Origin: Hymenobacter sediminicola
GTDB taxonomy: Bacteria; Bacteroidota; Bacteroidia; Cytophagales; Hymenobacteraceae
Reading direction: 5' to 3'
DNA: 64,000 bases
Assembly (NCBI RefSeq): GCF_014250515.1
Contig: NZ_CP060202.1
Location: forward strand, 1,299,001-1,363,000
Below are positions 44,922 to 53,346 of the stretch, in pieces; position 1 is the first letter of the stretch, and every line of letters begins with the position of its first letter. The position numbers and the translations under genes were made by a program. The notes beneath the pieces are model-generated. The model was given only the letters and a program-made list of their open reading frames with translations. It made no database searches and was not told where the DNA came from.

Positions 44922-44926
44922 ACCAG

Positions 44927-46198
44927 ATGAGTTTCATTTCTGCCTTCCCCAGAGCTTCGGCCCGAGTTTCGGCGCTACTGCTGAGTAGTTGGCTGGTAGC
45001 TTGCCAGTCCAACTCCGATTCCCAATCTGGCGCTGCCACTACACCAGCGGACAAACCGGACAGTCAGTCTGCAGCAAGTGTGGCCCGTGACTCGCCGGGT
45101 GCGTGGTATCGGCAGTACCGGGGCGTGCTGCCCGGCAGTCCCGACAGTATCACATTGCAGCTGCAGGCGTGGCCTCGGACCAGCAGCGGAGACTCAGAAT
45201 CGACGGGCCTGGCCGCCAACTACGCCGGCCCCGATGGCCATACGTTTGAGCTTTACGGCGGAACCAGTACAGCTTCTGATAGTATCAAGCTCACCGACAG
45301 CACCCCTGAACACGCCGGCCCTGACTATGCCACTAGTATTGCGTGGCGGCTCAAGCTGCAGGGCACTGAATTGCTGGGAACGGTAGGCGGCCGGCCCGTA
45401 CGGCTGCGCCAGGTACAGCCAGCTGGCAGCATGCAGCTGAATTCGCGCTATTTCATCGATTCGGTAGCGGCCTTCCCCGAGCTACCAGGCACACCCTATG
45501 CACACCAGCGTATGCTGGCCGTGTTGCCTGTAGGTGGCACGTCGGCCACGGCTCAGGCTACGTTGCGCGACAACCTGTTGCGTGGCCTCCGCGACGATAC
45601 CGTAGACACCAAGGCAGTACCGCAACTGGAGGAGCTATGGAGCCAGCAGAAGCAGCGCTACACCACCGATTACCGCCAAGATGCTGCCGCCAGTAAACCC
45701 GCGCCCGGCGACACGACTTCGCCAGAATTTGGTATCGGGCTTCGTTATGATGAGCAGCAGCTCATGCATGTCCTCTGGAACCAGGCTCCGTTGCTTAGCA
45801 TTGGCTATTACAACTACAGCTATACCGGCGGTGCGCACGGCCTGTACGGTACCACAGTCGCCACCTTTGATACCCGCACGGGCCGCCGCCTTCGCTACGA
45901 CGACATTTTCCGGGCTGGCACCAAAGCACAGCTCACTACGCTGCTCGATAATGCCGCCCGTCGCACTTTCCGGTTGGCCCCCAATGCCCCGCTGGATAAG
46001 ACATTGTTCGTGAAGCAAATGCCTGTTACTCGCAACGTGTTCCTGACCAGCGGCGGCGCTACGTTCATCTATACTCCCTACGAAGTAGCCTCCTACGCGC
46101 AGGGCGAAATCCGTTTGTTCGTGCCGCTGTCGGAACTGCAGCCACTGTTAAAGTCTGGCCTGCCCGTGCCCAGTGGGGGAGAGGTGACGCGGCCGTAG
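44927..46198 (+). CDS. DUF3298/DUF4163-type lipoprotein
   Basis: The 423-residue product starts with a signal sequence containing a lipobox (LLLSSWLVAC, Cys about 25), followed by a serine/alanine-rich linker. The C-terminal half carries the family block YYNYSYTGGAHGLYGTTVATFDTRTGRRL, which matches RsiV/PdaC-type DUF3298 domains, some of which bind lysozyme. The frame is open from 44879, but the ATG at 44927 gives the proper signal. It is alone between an alpha/beta hydrolase and the desaturases, and no sigma factor is nearby. Confidence 0.85.
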   Translation: MSFISAFPRASARVSALLLSSWLVACQSNSDSQSGAATTPADKPDSQSAASVARDSPGAWYRQYRGVLPGSPDSITLQLQAWPRTSSGDSESTGLAANYAGPDGHTFELYGGTSTASDSIKLTDSTPEHAGPDYATSIAWRLKLQGTELLGTVGGRPVRLRQVQPAGSMQLNSRYFIDSVAAFPELPGTPYAHQRMLAVLPVGGTSATAQATLRDNLLRGLRDDTVDTKAVPQLEELWSQQKQRYTTDYRQDAAASKPAPGDTTSPEFGIGLRYDEQQLMHVLWNQAPLLSIGYYNYSYTGGAHGLYGTTVATFDTRTGRRLRYDDIFRAGTKAQLTTLLDNAARRTFRLAPNAPLDKTLFVKQMPVTRNVFLTSGGATFIYTPYEVASYAQGEIRLFVPLSELQPLLKSGLPVPSGGEVTRP

Positions 46199-46296
46199 AC
46201 TGCCATTGTGCGGGAGTATAGTTTCCTGTAGTCATTGCGGTTGTACATAATCAAGGCGTATGGCACTAATTGCGGGTGAACCGGCTTTAGAAGCGG

Positions 46297-46304
46297 TATA
46301 TTTA
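46297..46304 (+). promoter_or_regulatory. Candidate -7 element of the first desaturase gene
   Basis: TATATTTA, seven of eight consensus positions, lies 26 bases before the ATG at 46331. A TTG 24 bases upstream of it is slightly farther than usual. Confidence 0.35.
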
Positions 46305-46330
46305 CCGGAAGTTTCCATTTACTGTTTTTC

Positions 46331-47395
46331 ATGCACGCACCCAAATTCGCGGCCTCCCGCTCATTCCACCAAGAGTTGAAGCGCCGTACCAACGCTTACT
46401 TTCAGGAAGCCGGCAAGGCTACCACCGGTGATACCCGCCTGTTCGCGAAAGCCATAATCCTGACGGTTGCCTTTGTGGCCGTATATGTGCACCTCGTGTT
46501 CCTGACGCCGCCTACCTGGCTGGCCCTGGCCGAGTGCGCACTGCTGGGCCTGATTGGCTCGGCCATTGGTTTCAATGTGATGCACGACGGGGCTCACGGC
46601 TCATTCAGCAAAAAGCGCTGGGTGAATCAGTTTGCCTCGTTCACGCTGAACGTGCTGGGTGGTAATAGCTTCATGTGGAACGTGAAGCACAACCTCATCC
46701 ACCACATGTACACCAACGTGGACGGTATCGACGACGACCTGGACGCGCAGCCTTGGCTCCGGTTGAGCTCTACGCAGCCGCGCCACCGCTTCCACCGGTT
46801 TCAGCATCTGTACTTCTGGTTTTTCTACGCGCTGCTGTTCATTGCCTGGGTTTTCTTCATGGACTACCAGAAGTATTTCAAAGGCAAAGTAGGGGAGATG
46901 CCGCTCAAGAAAATGACGGCTACCGACCAGGGCGTGTTCTGGGGATTCAAGGCGCTGCACCTGTTCCTGTTTGTCGCGTTGCCCATTTATACCACTGGTT
47001 TTGTGGCTTGGCTGCTTGGCTTTATGGTATTCACAACGGTAGTAGGCTTCACGATGAGCATTGTGTTTCAGCTGGCGCATACCGTAGAGCACACGGCCTT
47101 CCCGATGCCCGATGAAATTACCAACAAGCTCGAAGACGAGTGGGCAATTCACCAGATCAAGACGACGGCCAACTTCGCTACCGATAGCAAAGTCATCAGC
47201 TGGCTGGTAGGTGGCCTCAATTTCCAGGTCGAGCATCACCTGTTCCCGACCATCTCGCACGTACACTATCCAGCCCTGAACAAAATCATTCGGCAGGCCT
47301 GCCAGGAGTTCGGTGTCGAGTACAACGAGTACCCCAAGATGCGCTATGCGGTGGCTTCGCATGTAGCGCACCTGCGGGAGCTGGGCCGGAAATAA
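46331..47395 (+). CDS. Fatty acid desaturase, copy 1
   Basis: This is a membrane di-iron fatty acyl desaturase of the front-end/linoleoyl-CoA type. The 354-residue protein has the three histidine boxes: HDGAHG (about residue 86), HNLIHHMYTN (about 119-128) and QVEHH (about 299-303), between pairs of membrane helices. It also has AHTVEHTAF near residue 256, with a second histidine that copy 2 lacks. A second 354-residue paralogue follows directly. A lipid-unsaturation role is firm, but the regiospecificity is not known. Confidence 0.93.
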   Translation: MHAPKFAASRSFHQELKRRTNAYFQEAGKATTGDTRLFAKAIILTVAFVAVYVHLVFLTPPTWLALAECALLGLIGSAIGFNVMHDGAHGSFSKKRWVNQFASFTLNVLGGNSFMWNVKHNLIHHMYTNVDGIDDDLDAQPWLRLSSTQPRHRFHRFQHLYFWFFYALLFIAWVFFMDYQKYFKGKVGEMPLKKMTATDQGVFWGFKALHLFLFVALPIYTTGFVAWLLGFMVFTTVVGFTMSIVFQLAHTVEHTAFPMPDEITNKLEDEWAIHQIKTTANFATDSKVISWLVGGLNFQVEHHLFPTISHVHYPALNKIIRQACQEFGVEYNEYPKMRYAVASHVAHLRELGRK

Positions 47396-47450
47396 AAGCC
47401 GGAAGCTGCACTTTATAGCCGCCGCTCCCGTTTAACCAAGTGACTCCTGT

Positions 47451-47512
47451 AAGGCGTCGCTGACGGATAAACCCATTCGTTTGGGTTTCCGGCAGCGGCG
47501 CCTTCCTTTTTT
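47451..47512 (+). terminator. Terminator between the two desaturase genes
   Basis: A long imperfect stem (AAGGCGTCGCTGACGG and AAACCC on the 5' side, with the matching GGGTTTCCGGCAGCGGCGCCTT) is followed by CCTTTTTT. It should end most transcripts of the first desaturase before the second gene, so the two may be separately regulated. Confidence 0.75.
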
Positions 47513-47627
47513 AGTAGCGTACGGTTCCGGCAAGGTGCAGGAGCCGGCTGTGTCTGCCGAAAGGTGAGCTACGGCACTCTTTGGGCCACTTTGGCGGCCC
47601 AGAGCCACTAGTGTACTCCCTTCCTGT

Positions 47628-48692
47628 ATGGCACTGCCCAAATTTGCCGCCCCGCGGTCCTTCCACGCTGACCTGAAGCGTCGTATCAACGAGTATTTCG
47701 AACAGGCCGGCACGGCCTCCACTGGCAACTTTAGCCTGCTCAGCAAAGCTGTGCTGCTGGCTCTGGCTTTCGTGGGCTTGTATGTGCACCTCGTGTTCTT
47801 CACGCCGCCCACAGCCTGGGCCTTGCTGGAATGCGTGCTGTTTGGCGGTACCATTGCCGCCATCGGCTTCAATGTGATGCACGACGGGGCCCACGGCTCG
47901 TTCAGCCAGTATAAGTGGCTGAACAATTTCGCTGCTTTCACGCTGAACGTGCTGGGCGGCAGCAGCTACATGTGGAACGCTAAGCACAACCTCGTGCACC
48001 ACACCTACACCAACATTGAAGGCCACGACGACGACATCGATATCCGGCCCTTCATGCGCATGACCCCCGACCAGCCGCGCCACGCGCTGCACCGGTTTCA
48101 GCACCTGTACTTCTGGTTGCTGTACTGCATGCTCTACATCTCTTGGATTTTCGTGATGGACTACCAGAAGTACTTCTCGCGCAAAATCGGGAACATGCCG
48201 CTCAAGAAAATGGCCCTTTCCGACCATCTGGTGTTCTGGGGCTTCAAGGTGTTCAATCTACTGCTATATGTGGTGGTGCCCATCTATATGGTCGGGTTCC
48301 TGGGCTGGCTGGCCGGTTTCGCCGTTACCACCTGCTTCGCCGGACTGGTGCTGAGCCTTGTATTCCAGTTGGCCCACACCGTAGAAGCCACGGCTTTCCC
48401 AATGCCCCACGAAACCACCAACAAGCTCGAAGATGAGTGGGCCATCCACCAGATCAAGACCACGGCCAATTTCGCTACCGAAAACCGCCTGATTAGCTGG
48501 CTGGTGGGCGGGCTCAACTTCCAGGTCGAGCATCATCTGTTCCCCAAAATCTCCCACGTCCATTACCCCGCCATCAGCAAAATCCTCAAGCAGGTATGCG
48601 GCGAGTACGGCGTGGCCTACAACGAGTACCCGAAGATGCGCTACGCCGTGGCCTCGCACGTGGCGTTTCTGCGCCAGATGGGGCGGGCTTAG
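47628..48692 (+). CDS. Fatty acid desaturase, copy 2
   Basis: This paralogue of the preceding gene has the same length (354 residues) and the same histidine boxes: HDGAHGSF, KHNLVHHTYTN and QVEHHLFP. It differs at AHTVEATAF, where copy 1 has AHTVEHTAF, and has a distinct polar segment after the second box (IEGHDDDIDIRPF). The two proteins align with no obvious gaps, so a tandem duplication is likely. It may act on a different chain or be used at a different temperature, which is inference. Confidence 0.93.
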   Translation: MALPKFAAPRSFHADLKRRINEYFEQAGTASTGNFSLLSKAVLLALAFVGLYVHLVFFTPPTAWALLECVLFGGTIAAIGFNVMHDGAHGSFSQYKWLNNFAAFTLNVLGGSSYMWNAKHNLVHHTYTNIEGHDDDIDIRPFMRMTPDQPRHALHRFQHLYFWLLYCMLYISWIFVMDYQKYFSRKIGNMPLKKMALSDHLVFWGFKVFNLLLYVVVPIYMVGFLGWLAGFAVTTCFAGLVLSLVFQLAHTVEATAFPMPHETTNKLEDEWAIHQIKTTANFATENRLISWLVGGLNFQVEHHLFPKISHVHYPAISKILKQVCGEYGVAYNEYPKMRYAVASHVAFLRQMGRA

Positions 48693-48716
48693 AGTAGCTA
48701 ACAGAACTATATTTAG

Positions 48717-48743
48717 GAGTCATGGCAATATGACTCTTTTTTT
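48717..48743 (+). terminator. Terminator after desaturase copy 2
   Basis: A 7-bp stem (GAGTCAT and ATGACTC) with a 6-base loop is followed by a run of seven Ts and an A. The T-run touches the ATG at 48744, so the element could also lie in the 5' leader of the next gene. Confidence 0.75.
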
Positions 48744-49319
48744 ATGGTAAACGTGCGAACACACCTAAGGGTGATTTTGGGATGGGGTAGCTTAATGGTC
48801 ACAACTAGTTGTGACCATAATTTGGAGCCCAAAAAAGCAGTCGAAATAGCTTCTGGACAAGTAAAGCTGTCATTGCCACAAAGCTGGTCGTCACATGAAG
48901 TATTATCGGTTTTTCCGCCTGATTGTGAAATATGCTCTGGAAGTGAATATGAGGAGATATTTAGAATTAAGAACGGTGCTGGCGTTAGGATTACAGTGAT
49001 GATCTTCCCAGGAGGAGTAGTAAGCGTTCCTTCCAGTAAGGATGAAGTTTTTGGGATAAAAGAGAAGAACCCTGGTTGCATTATAGGGGATACTATTTCT
49101 GAAAATAGGCAGGGGTACAAGTACACCAGCATATCTTACAGGCAGGTAGATAGTACAATGCCTTACTATTACCACGTATCAACTAAGTGGTCGGGGCCTT
49201 ATAGAACAGTGGTGGCTCATTTCGGTGGGAAAGACACAAAAGACTTCTGGGAAACGGTAGCAGAGATTCAGAAGTCAGTGCGTATTAATCCGGCGTTTTT
49301 GAATACCGCGAAATTGTAG
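48744..49319 (+). CDS. AT-rich hypothetical lipoprotein
   Basis: The 191-residue product has a basic N-terminus, a hydrophobic stretch (VILGWGSLMVTTSC) and a lipobox cysteine near residue 22. The mature part has a PDCEICSGSEYEEIF block with two cysteines and beta-like strands (GYKYTSISYRQVD). No domain is recognised. The gene is clearly more A/T-rich than the genes around it, which suggests recent acquisition. Its ATG lies at the edge of a terminator T-tract. A 24-bp perfect palindrome at 48795-48818 encodes the lipobox. Confidence 0.65.
   Translation: MVNVRTHLRVILGWGSLMVTTSCDHNLEPKKAVEIASGQVKLSLPQSWSSHEVLSVFPPDCEICSGSEYEEIFRIKNGAGVRITVMIFPGGVVSVPSSKDEVFGIKEKNPGCIIGDTISENRQGYKYTSISYRQVDSTMPYYYHVSTKWSGPYRTVVAHFGGKDTKDFWETVAEIQKSVRINPAFLNTAKL
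48795..48818. repeat. 24-bp perfect palindrome inside a lipoprotein gene
   Basis: The half-site ATGGTCACAACT is followed immediately by its exact reverse complement, giving a 24-bp dyad with no spacer. It codes for Met-Val-Thr-Thr-Ser-Cys-Asp-His, which covers the lipobox. It could be a protein-binding site or a chance hairpin. Confidence 0.75.
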
Positions 49320-49354
49320 CACATAAGCTTCTCGCAATCCTGCCCCAAACTCCG

Positions 49355-49362
49355 TATCTTTG
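49355..49362 (+). promoter_or_regulatory. -7 promoter element of rpsA
   Basis: TATCTTTG matches the Bacteroidota -7 consensus at all fixed positions. It lies 110 bases before the rpsA ATG, so the transcript would carry a leader of about 105 bases. A TTG -33 element is not clear. Confidence 0.6.
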
Positions 49363-49472
49363 CGCCCCCGCCAGGGTGGCGGGCCGGCGCGTTTGCGCTG
49401 TGTATCAAACAAAAACGCGTTCCGGAGGCGGGCCCTGCGCCGGACGTGTACACGAGGGCCAATGCTAATATC
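49363..49472 (+). promoter_or_regulatory. Structured 5' leader of rpsA
   Basis: The leader has a short hairpin CCCGCC-AGGGT-GGCGGG (49367-49383) and a wider stem pairing CCGGCGC (49384-49390) with GCGCCGG (49437-49443). An overlapping alternative pairs CGCGTTT (49388-49394) with AAACGCG (49413-49419). The overlapping stems could switch. S1 represses its own synthesis in Escherichia coli, so an autoregulatory leader is plausible here, but this is inference. Confidence 0.5.
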
Positions 49473-51563
49473 ATGGCAGAAGTAGTAGACAACTTCGACT
49501 GGGACAATATCGGAGCCAACAGCTTCGGCGGTAACTATACCGCTGAGCAGCGCGCCGAGATGGAGCAGATGTACAGCGAAACGCTGACCACTGTCCAGGA
49601 GGAAGAAGTAATCAAAGGCACCGTAGTTGGTATCACCGACCGCGACGTAATTCTGAACATAGGCTTCAAATCCGATGGTCTGGTGCCTCTCTCCGAATTC
49701 CGCGACCTGACCGACCTCAAAATCGGTGACGAGGTAGAGGTATTCATCGAGGACCAGGAAGATGCCAACGGCCAGCTCATCCTGAGCCGCAAGAAGGCGA
49801 AAATCAAGCAGGCTTGGAAAGCTATTTACGACGCTTTGGAGAACGATACCGTTCTCGAAGGTGTAGTAAAGCGCCGCACCAAAGGCGGTCTGATCATGGA
49901 CTTGGACGGCGTAGAAGCCTTCCTGCCCGGCTCGCAGATCGACGTGAAGCCTATCCGTGACTTCGATATCTATGTAGGTCGTCGCATGGAAGTGAAAGTG
50001 GTGAAAATCAACGCCGCTTTCGACAACGTGGTAGTTTCGCACAAAGTGCTCATCGAGAAAGACCTCGAGAAGCAGCGCGAAGCCATCCTCAACAACCTGG
50101 AAAAAGGCCAGATCCTCGAGGGTGTTATCAAGAACATGACCAACTTCGGTGTGTTCATCGACCTTGGTGGCGTAGACGGTCTGTTGCACATCACGGACAT
50201 TTCGTGGGGCCGCATCGCTCACCCGAGCGAAGTACTGCAGCTCGACCAGAAGCTGAACATCGTAGTTCTGGACTTCGACGAAGCCAAGAAGCGTATCAGC
50301 CTCGGTCTGAAGCAACTGACTCCTCACCCATGGGATTCGCTCGGCGCCGACATGGGCGTTGGCTCGAAGGTGAAAGGCCGTATCGTGAATGTTGCCGATT
50401 ATGGTGCGTTCATGGAAATCATCCCTGGCGTAGAAGGTCTGATCCACGTTTCGGAAATGTCCTGGAGCCAGCACCTGCGTAACCCGCAGGACTTCATCAA
50501 GCAGGGCGACGTAGTAGAGGCTCAGATCCTGACCCTCGACCGCGAAGACCGCAAGATGAGCCTCGGCATCAAGCAACTGAGCGAAGATCCATGGACCCGT
50601 GGCGACTTCGGCACGAAGTACGCCGTAGGTACTAACCACAACGGTCTGGTGCGCAACCTGACCAACTTCGGCCTGTTCGTTGAACTGGAAGAGGGTGTGG
50701 ACGGCCTCGTGCACGTTTCGGACCTGTCGTGGACCAAGAAGATCAAGCATCCTTCGGAAGTAGTGAAGGTGGGTGACCGTCTGGACGTAGTAGTTCTCGA
50801 ACTCGACGTGGCTAACCGTCGTCTGGCCCTGGGCCATAAGCAGTTGGAAGAAAACCCTTGGGATACGTTCCAGACGGTATTCACTCCCGGCTCGGTGCAC
50901 AAGGCTACCATCACGGAGAAAACCGACCGTGGCGCTGTTCTCGAGCTACCCTACGGTATCGAAGGCTTCGCATATCCTAAGTCGCTGGCCAAAGAAGATG
51001 GCTCGCAGGCTGAGAACGGCGAATCGCTGGACTTCCGCGTTATCGAATTCTCCAAGGATGACCGTCGCATCGTGCTGTCGCACAATGCCGTGTACAACCA
51101 GCAGGCAGAAGAAGATAGCCGCGCTTCGAAGTTCACGAAGAAGAAGCCGGCCGGTGGTGCCGCTGCTGCACAAGGCGAAGGCAAACTGAGCGACCTGAAG
51201 AAGCCCACAACGGCTGAAAAGTCGACCCTCGGTGACCTGGATGCTCTGTCGGCACTGCGCGACAAGATGATGGGCAATGAGCGCCAGGCTGGCGAGCAGA
51301 AGCTGTCGACGAAAGCGGCTCCGGCTGCTGAGGCTCCGGCCACGGAAGAAGCTCCTGCCGAAGGTGGTATCGTAGCCGCTGTAACCAGCGCTGCTTCGGC
51401 CGCTATCGACAAGGTGAAGGAAGTTGCTGGCGACGCTGTAGAAGCCGCTTCGCACTCCGGCATCGTGGAGAAAGCTAAAGAAGTTGCCGGTGACGTAGTT
51501 GACAGCGTGAAAAACGCCCTGTCGAGCGACGACACCAACAAAAAAGACGAGGAGAAAGCCTAA
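49473..51563 (+). CDS. rpsA: 30S ribosomal protein S1
   Basis: S1 helps the ribosome bind and unfold mRNA. The 696-residue product has about six S1 RNA-binding domains (about residues 45-560), with repeated blocks such as FGVFIDLGGVDGLLHITD and SLGLKQL. The C-terminal 130 residues are alanine/glutamate-rich and hold two related segments (IDKVKEVAGDAVEAASHS and EKAKEVAGDVVDSVKN) that look amphipathic. The ATG at 49473 (MAEVVDNFDWDNIG) is the family-like start. A strong terminator follows. The C-terminal tail is longer than in E. coli S1 and may be specific to this group. Confidence 0.95.
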   Translation: MAEVVDNFDWDNIGANSFGGNYTAEQRAEMEQMYSETLTTVQEEEVIKGTVVGITDRDVILNIGFKSDGLVPLSEFRDLTDLKIGDEVEVFIEDQEDANGQLILSRKKAKIKQAWKAIYDALENDTVLEGVVKRRTKGGLIMDLDGVEAFLPGSQIDVKPIRDFDIYVGRRMEVKVVKINAAFDNVVVSHKVLIEKDLEKQREAILNNLEKGQILEGVIKNMTNFGVFIDLGGVDGLLHITDISWGRIAHPSEVLQLDQKLNIVVLDFDEAKKRISLGLKQLTPHPWDSLGADMGVGSKVKGRIVNVADYGAFMEIIPGVEGLIHVSEMSWSQHLRNPQDFIKQGDVVEAQILTLDREDRKMSLGIKQLSEDPWTRGDFGTKYAVGTNHNGLVRNLTNFGLFVELEEGVDGLVHVSDLSWTKKIKHPSEVVKVGDRLDVVVLELDVANRRLALGHKQLEENPWDTFQTVFTPGSVHKATITEKTDRGAVLELPYGIEGFAYPKSLAKEDGSQAENGESLDFRVIEFSKDDRRIVLSHNAVYNQQAEEDSRASKFTKKKPAGGAAAAQGEGKLSDLKKPTTAEKSTLGDLDALSALRDKMMGNERQAGEQKLSTKAAPAAEAPATEEAPAEGGIVAAVTSAASAAIDKVKEVAGDAVEAASHSGIVEKAKEVAGDVVDSVKNALSSDDTNKKDEEKA

Positions 51564-51584
51564 GCTTTGTCAATCGTTAGCGTA

Positions 51585-51618
51585 AAAGAAGGCCCCGGCG
51601 CAAGTCGGGGCCTTCTTT
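51585..51618 (+). terminator. Terminator of rpsA
   Basis: The arms AAAGAAGGCCCCG and CGGGGCCTTCTTT (51585-51597 and 51606-51618) surround an 8-base loop, 21 bases after the stop codon. Confidence 0.88.
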
Positions 51619-51773
51619 GTGCGTATGCAGCGCGCCAATGGGCCAAACCATATACAGTGGGTGCAGAAATTTTTCCGCACTATCCCAGTAACTTACCGGC
51701 CATAGCATGAAAAGCTGGCCGGTGGCATTGGCAGAACTCAGATTAAGCCGTATGTTTGCATCCCCAAACCACT

Positions 51774-51844
51774 GGTGACGTGACCGAGTGGCTAGGTAGA
51801 GGTCTGCAAAACCTCCTACAGCGGTTCGAATCCGCTCGTCACCT
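51774..51844 (+). tRNA. tRNA-Cys (GCA anticodon)
   Basis: The 71-base gene has a 7-bp acceptor stem (GGTGACG with CGTCACC), a U discriminator base, an anticodon loop containing GCA and a GGTTCGAATCC T-loop. The U73 discriminator and GCA anticodon fit tRNA-Cys. It lies between rpsA and a PAP2 gene. No CCA is encoded, so it is added afterwards. Confidence 0.95.
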
Positions 51845-51855
51845 CTTCGTTTCAA

Positions 51856-51892
51856 GGCCCGCTGCAAGACAAGTGCTTGTAGCGGGTCTTTT
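51856..51892 (+). terminator. Terminator after tRNA-Cys
   Basis: The arms GGCCCGCTGCAAG and CTTGTAGCGGGTC (51856-51868 and 51876-51888), with one G-T pairing at each of two places, surround a 7-base loop and are followed by TTTTG. It ends the tRNA transcript. Confidence 0.75.
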
Positions 51893-52065
51893 GATTTACG
51901 GCTGTTTTTTCGGGCATTCACTGGCGGAGTAGGAGGGAAGTGAAGCGCTTTTACACTGCTCCTTTAGATACTCCGCCCGGATTCTGCGTACATGACTTTC
52001 CTGGCTGAGTAATCAGGGCCCCCGATAGGAGGTGTTTTGCGGAAATAATTCAGGACTAGCGGCTA

Positions 52066-52881
52066 ATGAAATTTACGCTGTATGGGTATCTGGTGGCGCT
52101 GACCATGGCGGTTACTCCACTAACGTATTGCCAGGCACAGGACACCCCGACGCCGACAGACACTCTGCGAAAGTTTGAGAATCCAGCGGGTGTTTCGGCG
52201 CCCGTGAAGCAGCCGTGGTACAAAAGCAAAGTGGTGAAAGCTACCATAGTGCCGGCAGTGCTTATTGGCTACGGGGCATACACTTTCAACGGGGGCGGAT
52301 TCTATACCAACCAGCAAGCCAACCGCGACATTCATAAGCTGTTCCCAACCTACCGGACCCGGCTGGATGACATCTTAATTATCGCGCCCTACCTAGAGCT
52401 GGGCGCGGTGGCGCTGGCCGGAGTAGAGACGCGTAACGACCGAATCAACGTGGGCTTGGTTGTGCTGAAGAGCGAGATATTCATGCTCACCACTGTGTTT
52501 GCGATAAAGAATCTCACACGGGAAACCCGCCCCGACGGCTCCGATAACCTTTCGTTCCCATCGGGCCATACGGCTCAGGCGTTTCTGGCAGCCAGTATAG
52601 TACACAATGAGTTCCGCGACAAAAGCCAGTGGTATGGAGTGGGAGCATACACTATTGCGACCAGCGTAGCAGCCCTACGCATGATTAATAACAAGCACTG
52701 GCAAAGCGACGTGGTAGCAGGAGCCGGGATGGGCATTCTGTCGGCGCACGTCGGCTACCTTACGCACCGCAACCGGTGGGGCCGCAAGCCGCGTCTGCCG
52801 GAGGGCATGAGTTTTAACCCTACGTGGGTGCCGGGCCCCGGCGGCGGAATGGCAATGGGCATGGTCTGGCAGCTACGCTAG
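52066..52881 (+). CDS. PAP2 family phosphatase
   Basis: The 271-residue protein has a signal-like N-terminus (residues 1-25, CQAQ), then the PAP2 catalytic motifs: KNLTRETRPDG (about 147-157), SFPSGHTAQ (about 162-170) and a C-terminal RMINNKHWQSDVVAGAG with His and Asp. Type 2 phosphatases hydrolyse lipid phosphates such as phosphatidate or undecaprenyl pyrophosphate. The motifs are intact. The periplasmic location and the lack of a predicted partner do not settle the substrate. Confidence 0.88.
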   Translation: MKFTLYGYLVALTMAVTPLTYCQAQDTPTPTDTLRKFENPAGVSAPVKQPWYKSKVVKATIVPAVLIGYGAYTFNGGGFYTNQQANRDIHKLFPTYRTRLDDILIIAPYLELGAVALAGVETRNDRINVGLVVLKSEIFMLTTVFAIKNLTRETRPDGSDNLSFPSGHTAQAFLAASIVHNEFRDKSQWYGVGAYTIATSVAALRMINNKHWQSDVVAGAGMGILSAHVGYLTHRNRWGRKPRLPEGMSFNPTWVPGPGGGMAMGMVWQLR

Positions 52882-52929
52882 TCCACGCCTACAGGGCCTC
52901 TTACACTGTTCCTCCTTTCCAGCGACGCT

Positions 52930-53346
52930 ATGTGGTGGCTGTACGCATTACTTTCTGCCTTCTTCGCCGCCCTGACGGCCATATTGGCTAAAGTCGGCGT
53001 TAAGGGAGTCGATTCAAATCTGGCCACGGCTGTCCGTACCGTTGTGATTCTGATACTCGCTTGGAGCATCGTTTGTTTCCGAGGTGGTTTGTCAGAGGTG
53101 CACACACTCACGCGGAACAACCTGCTTTTCCTGGGCCTTTCAGGACTGGCTACGGGGCTTTCGTGGGTCTTCTACTTCCGGGCGCTGCAACTCGGGCGGG
53201 TTTCGCAGGTGGCCCCGGTTGATAAGCTGAGCGTGGCGCTGGCCATTGTACTGTCGGTAGTATTTCTGGGAGAGAAACTCACGTGGCAGACCGCGCTGGG
53301 AGCTGGGCTCATCATAGCAGGGTCGCTGGTACTGATTAGGACGTAA
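52930..53346 (+). CDS. EamA family (DMT) half-size transporter
   Basis: This 138-residue hydrophobic protein has about five membrane helices and ends in the EamA pattern SVALAIVLSVVFLGEKLTWQTALGAGLIIAGSLV. It holds only one EamA repeat, so it likely works as a dimer, like SMR-type members of the drug/metabolite transporter superfamily. It begins 48 bases after the PAP2 gene. The transported compound is unknown. Confidence 0.88.
   Translation: MWWLYALLSAFFAALTAILAKVGVKGVDSNLATAVRTVVILILAWSIVCFRGGLSEVHTLTRNNLLFLGLSGLATGLSWVFYFRALQLGRVSQVAPVDKLSVALAIVLSVVFLGEKLTWQTALGAGLIIAGSLVLIRT

Noticed and set aside
49275-50900. 541-residue open frame on the minus strand opposite rpsA
   Set aside because: It is an antisense shadow of the strongly conserved rpsA gene. 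It has a histidine- and valine-rich composition and no family features.
51923-51977. GGCGGAGTA/TACTCCGCC pair upstream of the PAP2 gene
   Set aside because: The stem is 9 bp with a loop of nearly 40 bases and no T-tract or consensus box, so no function could be supported.
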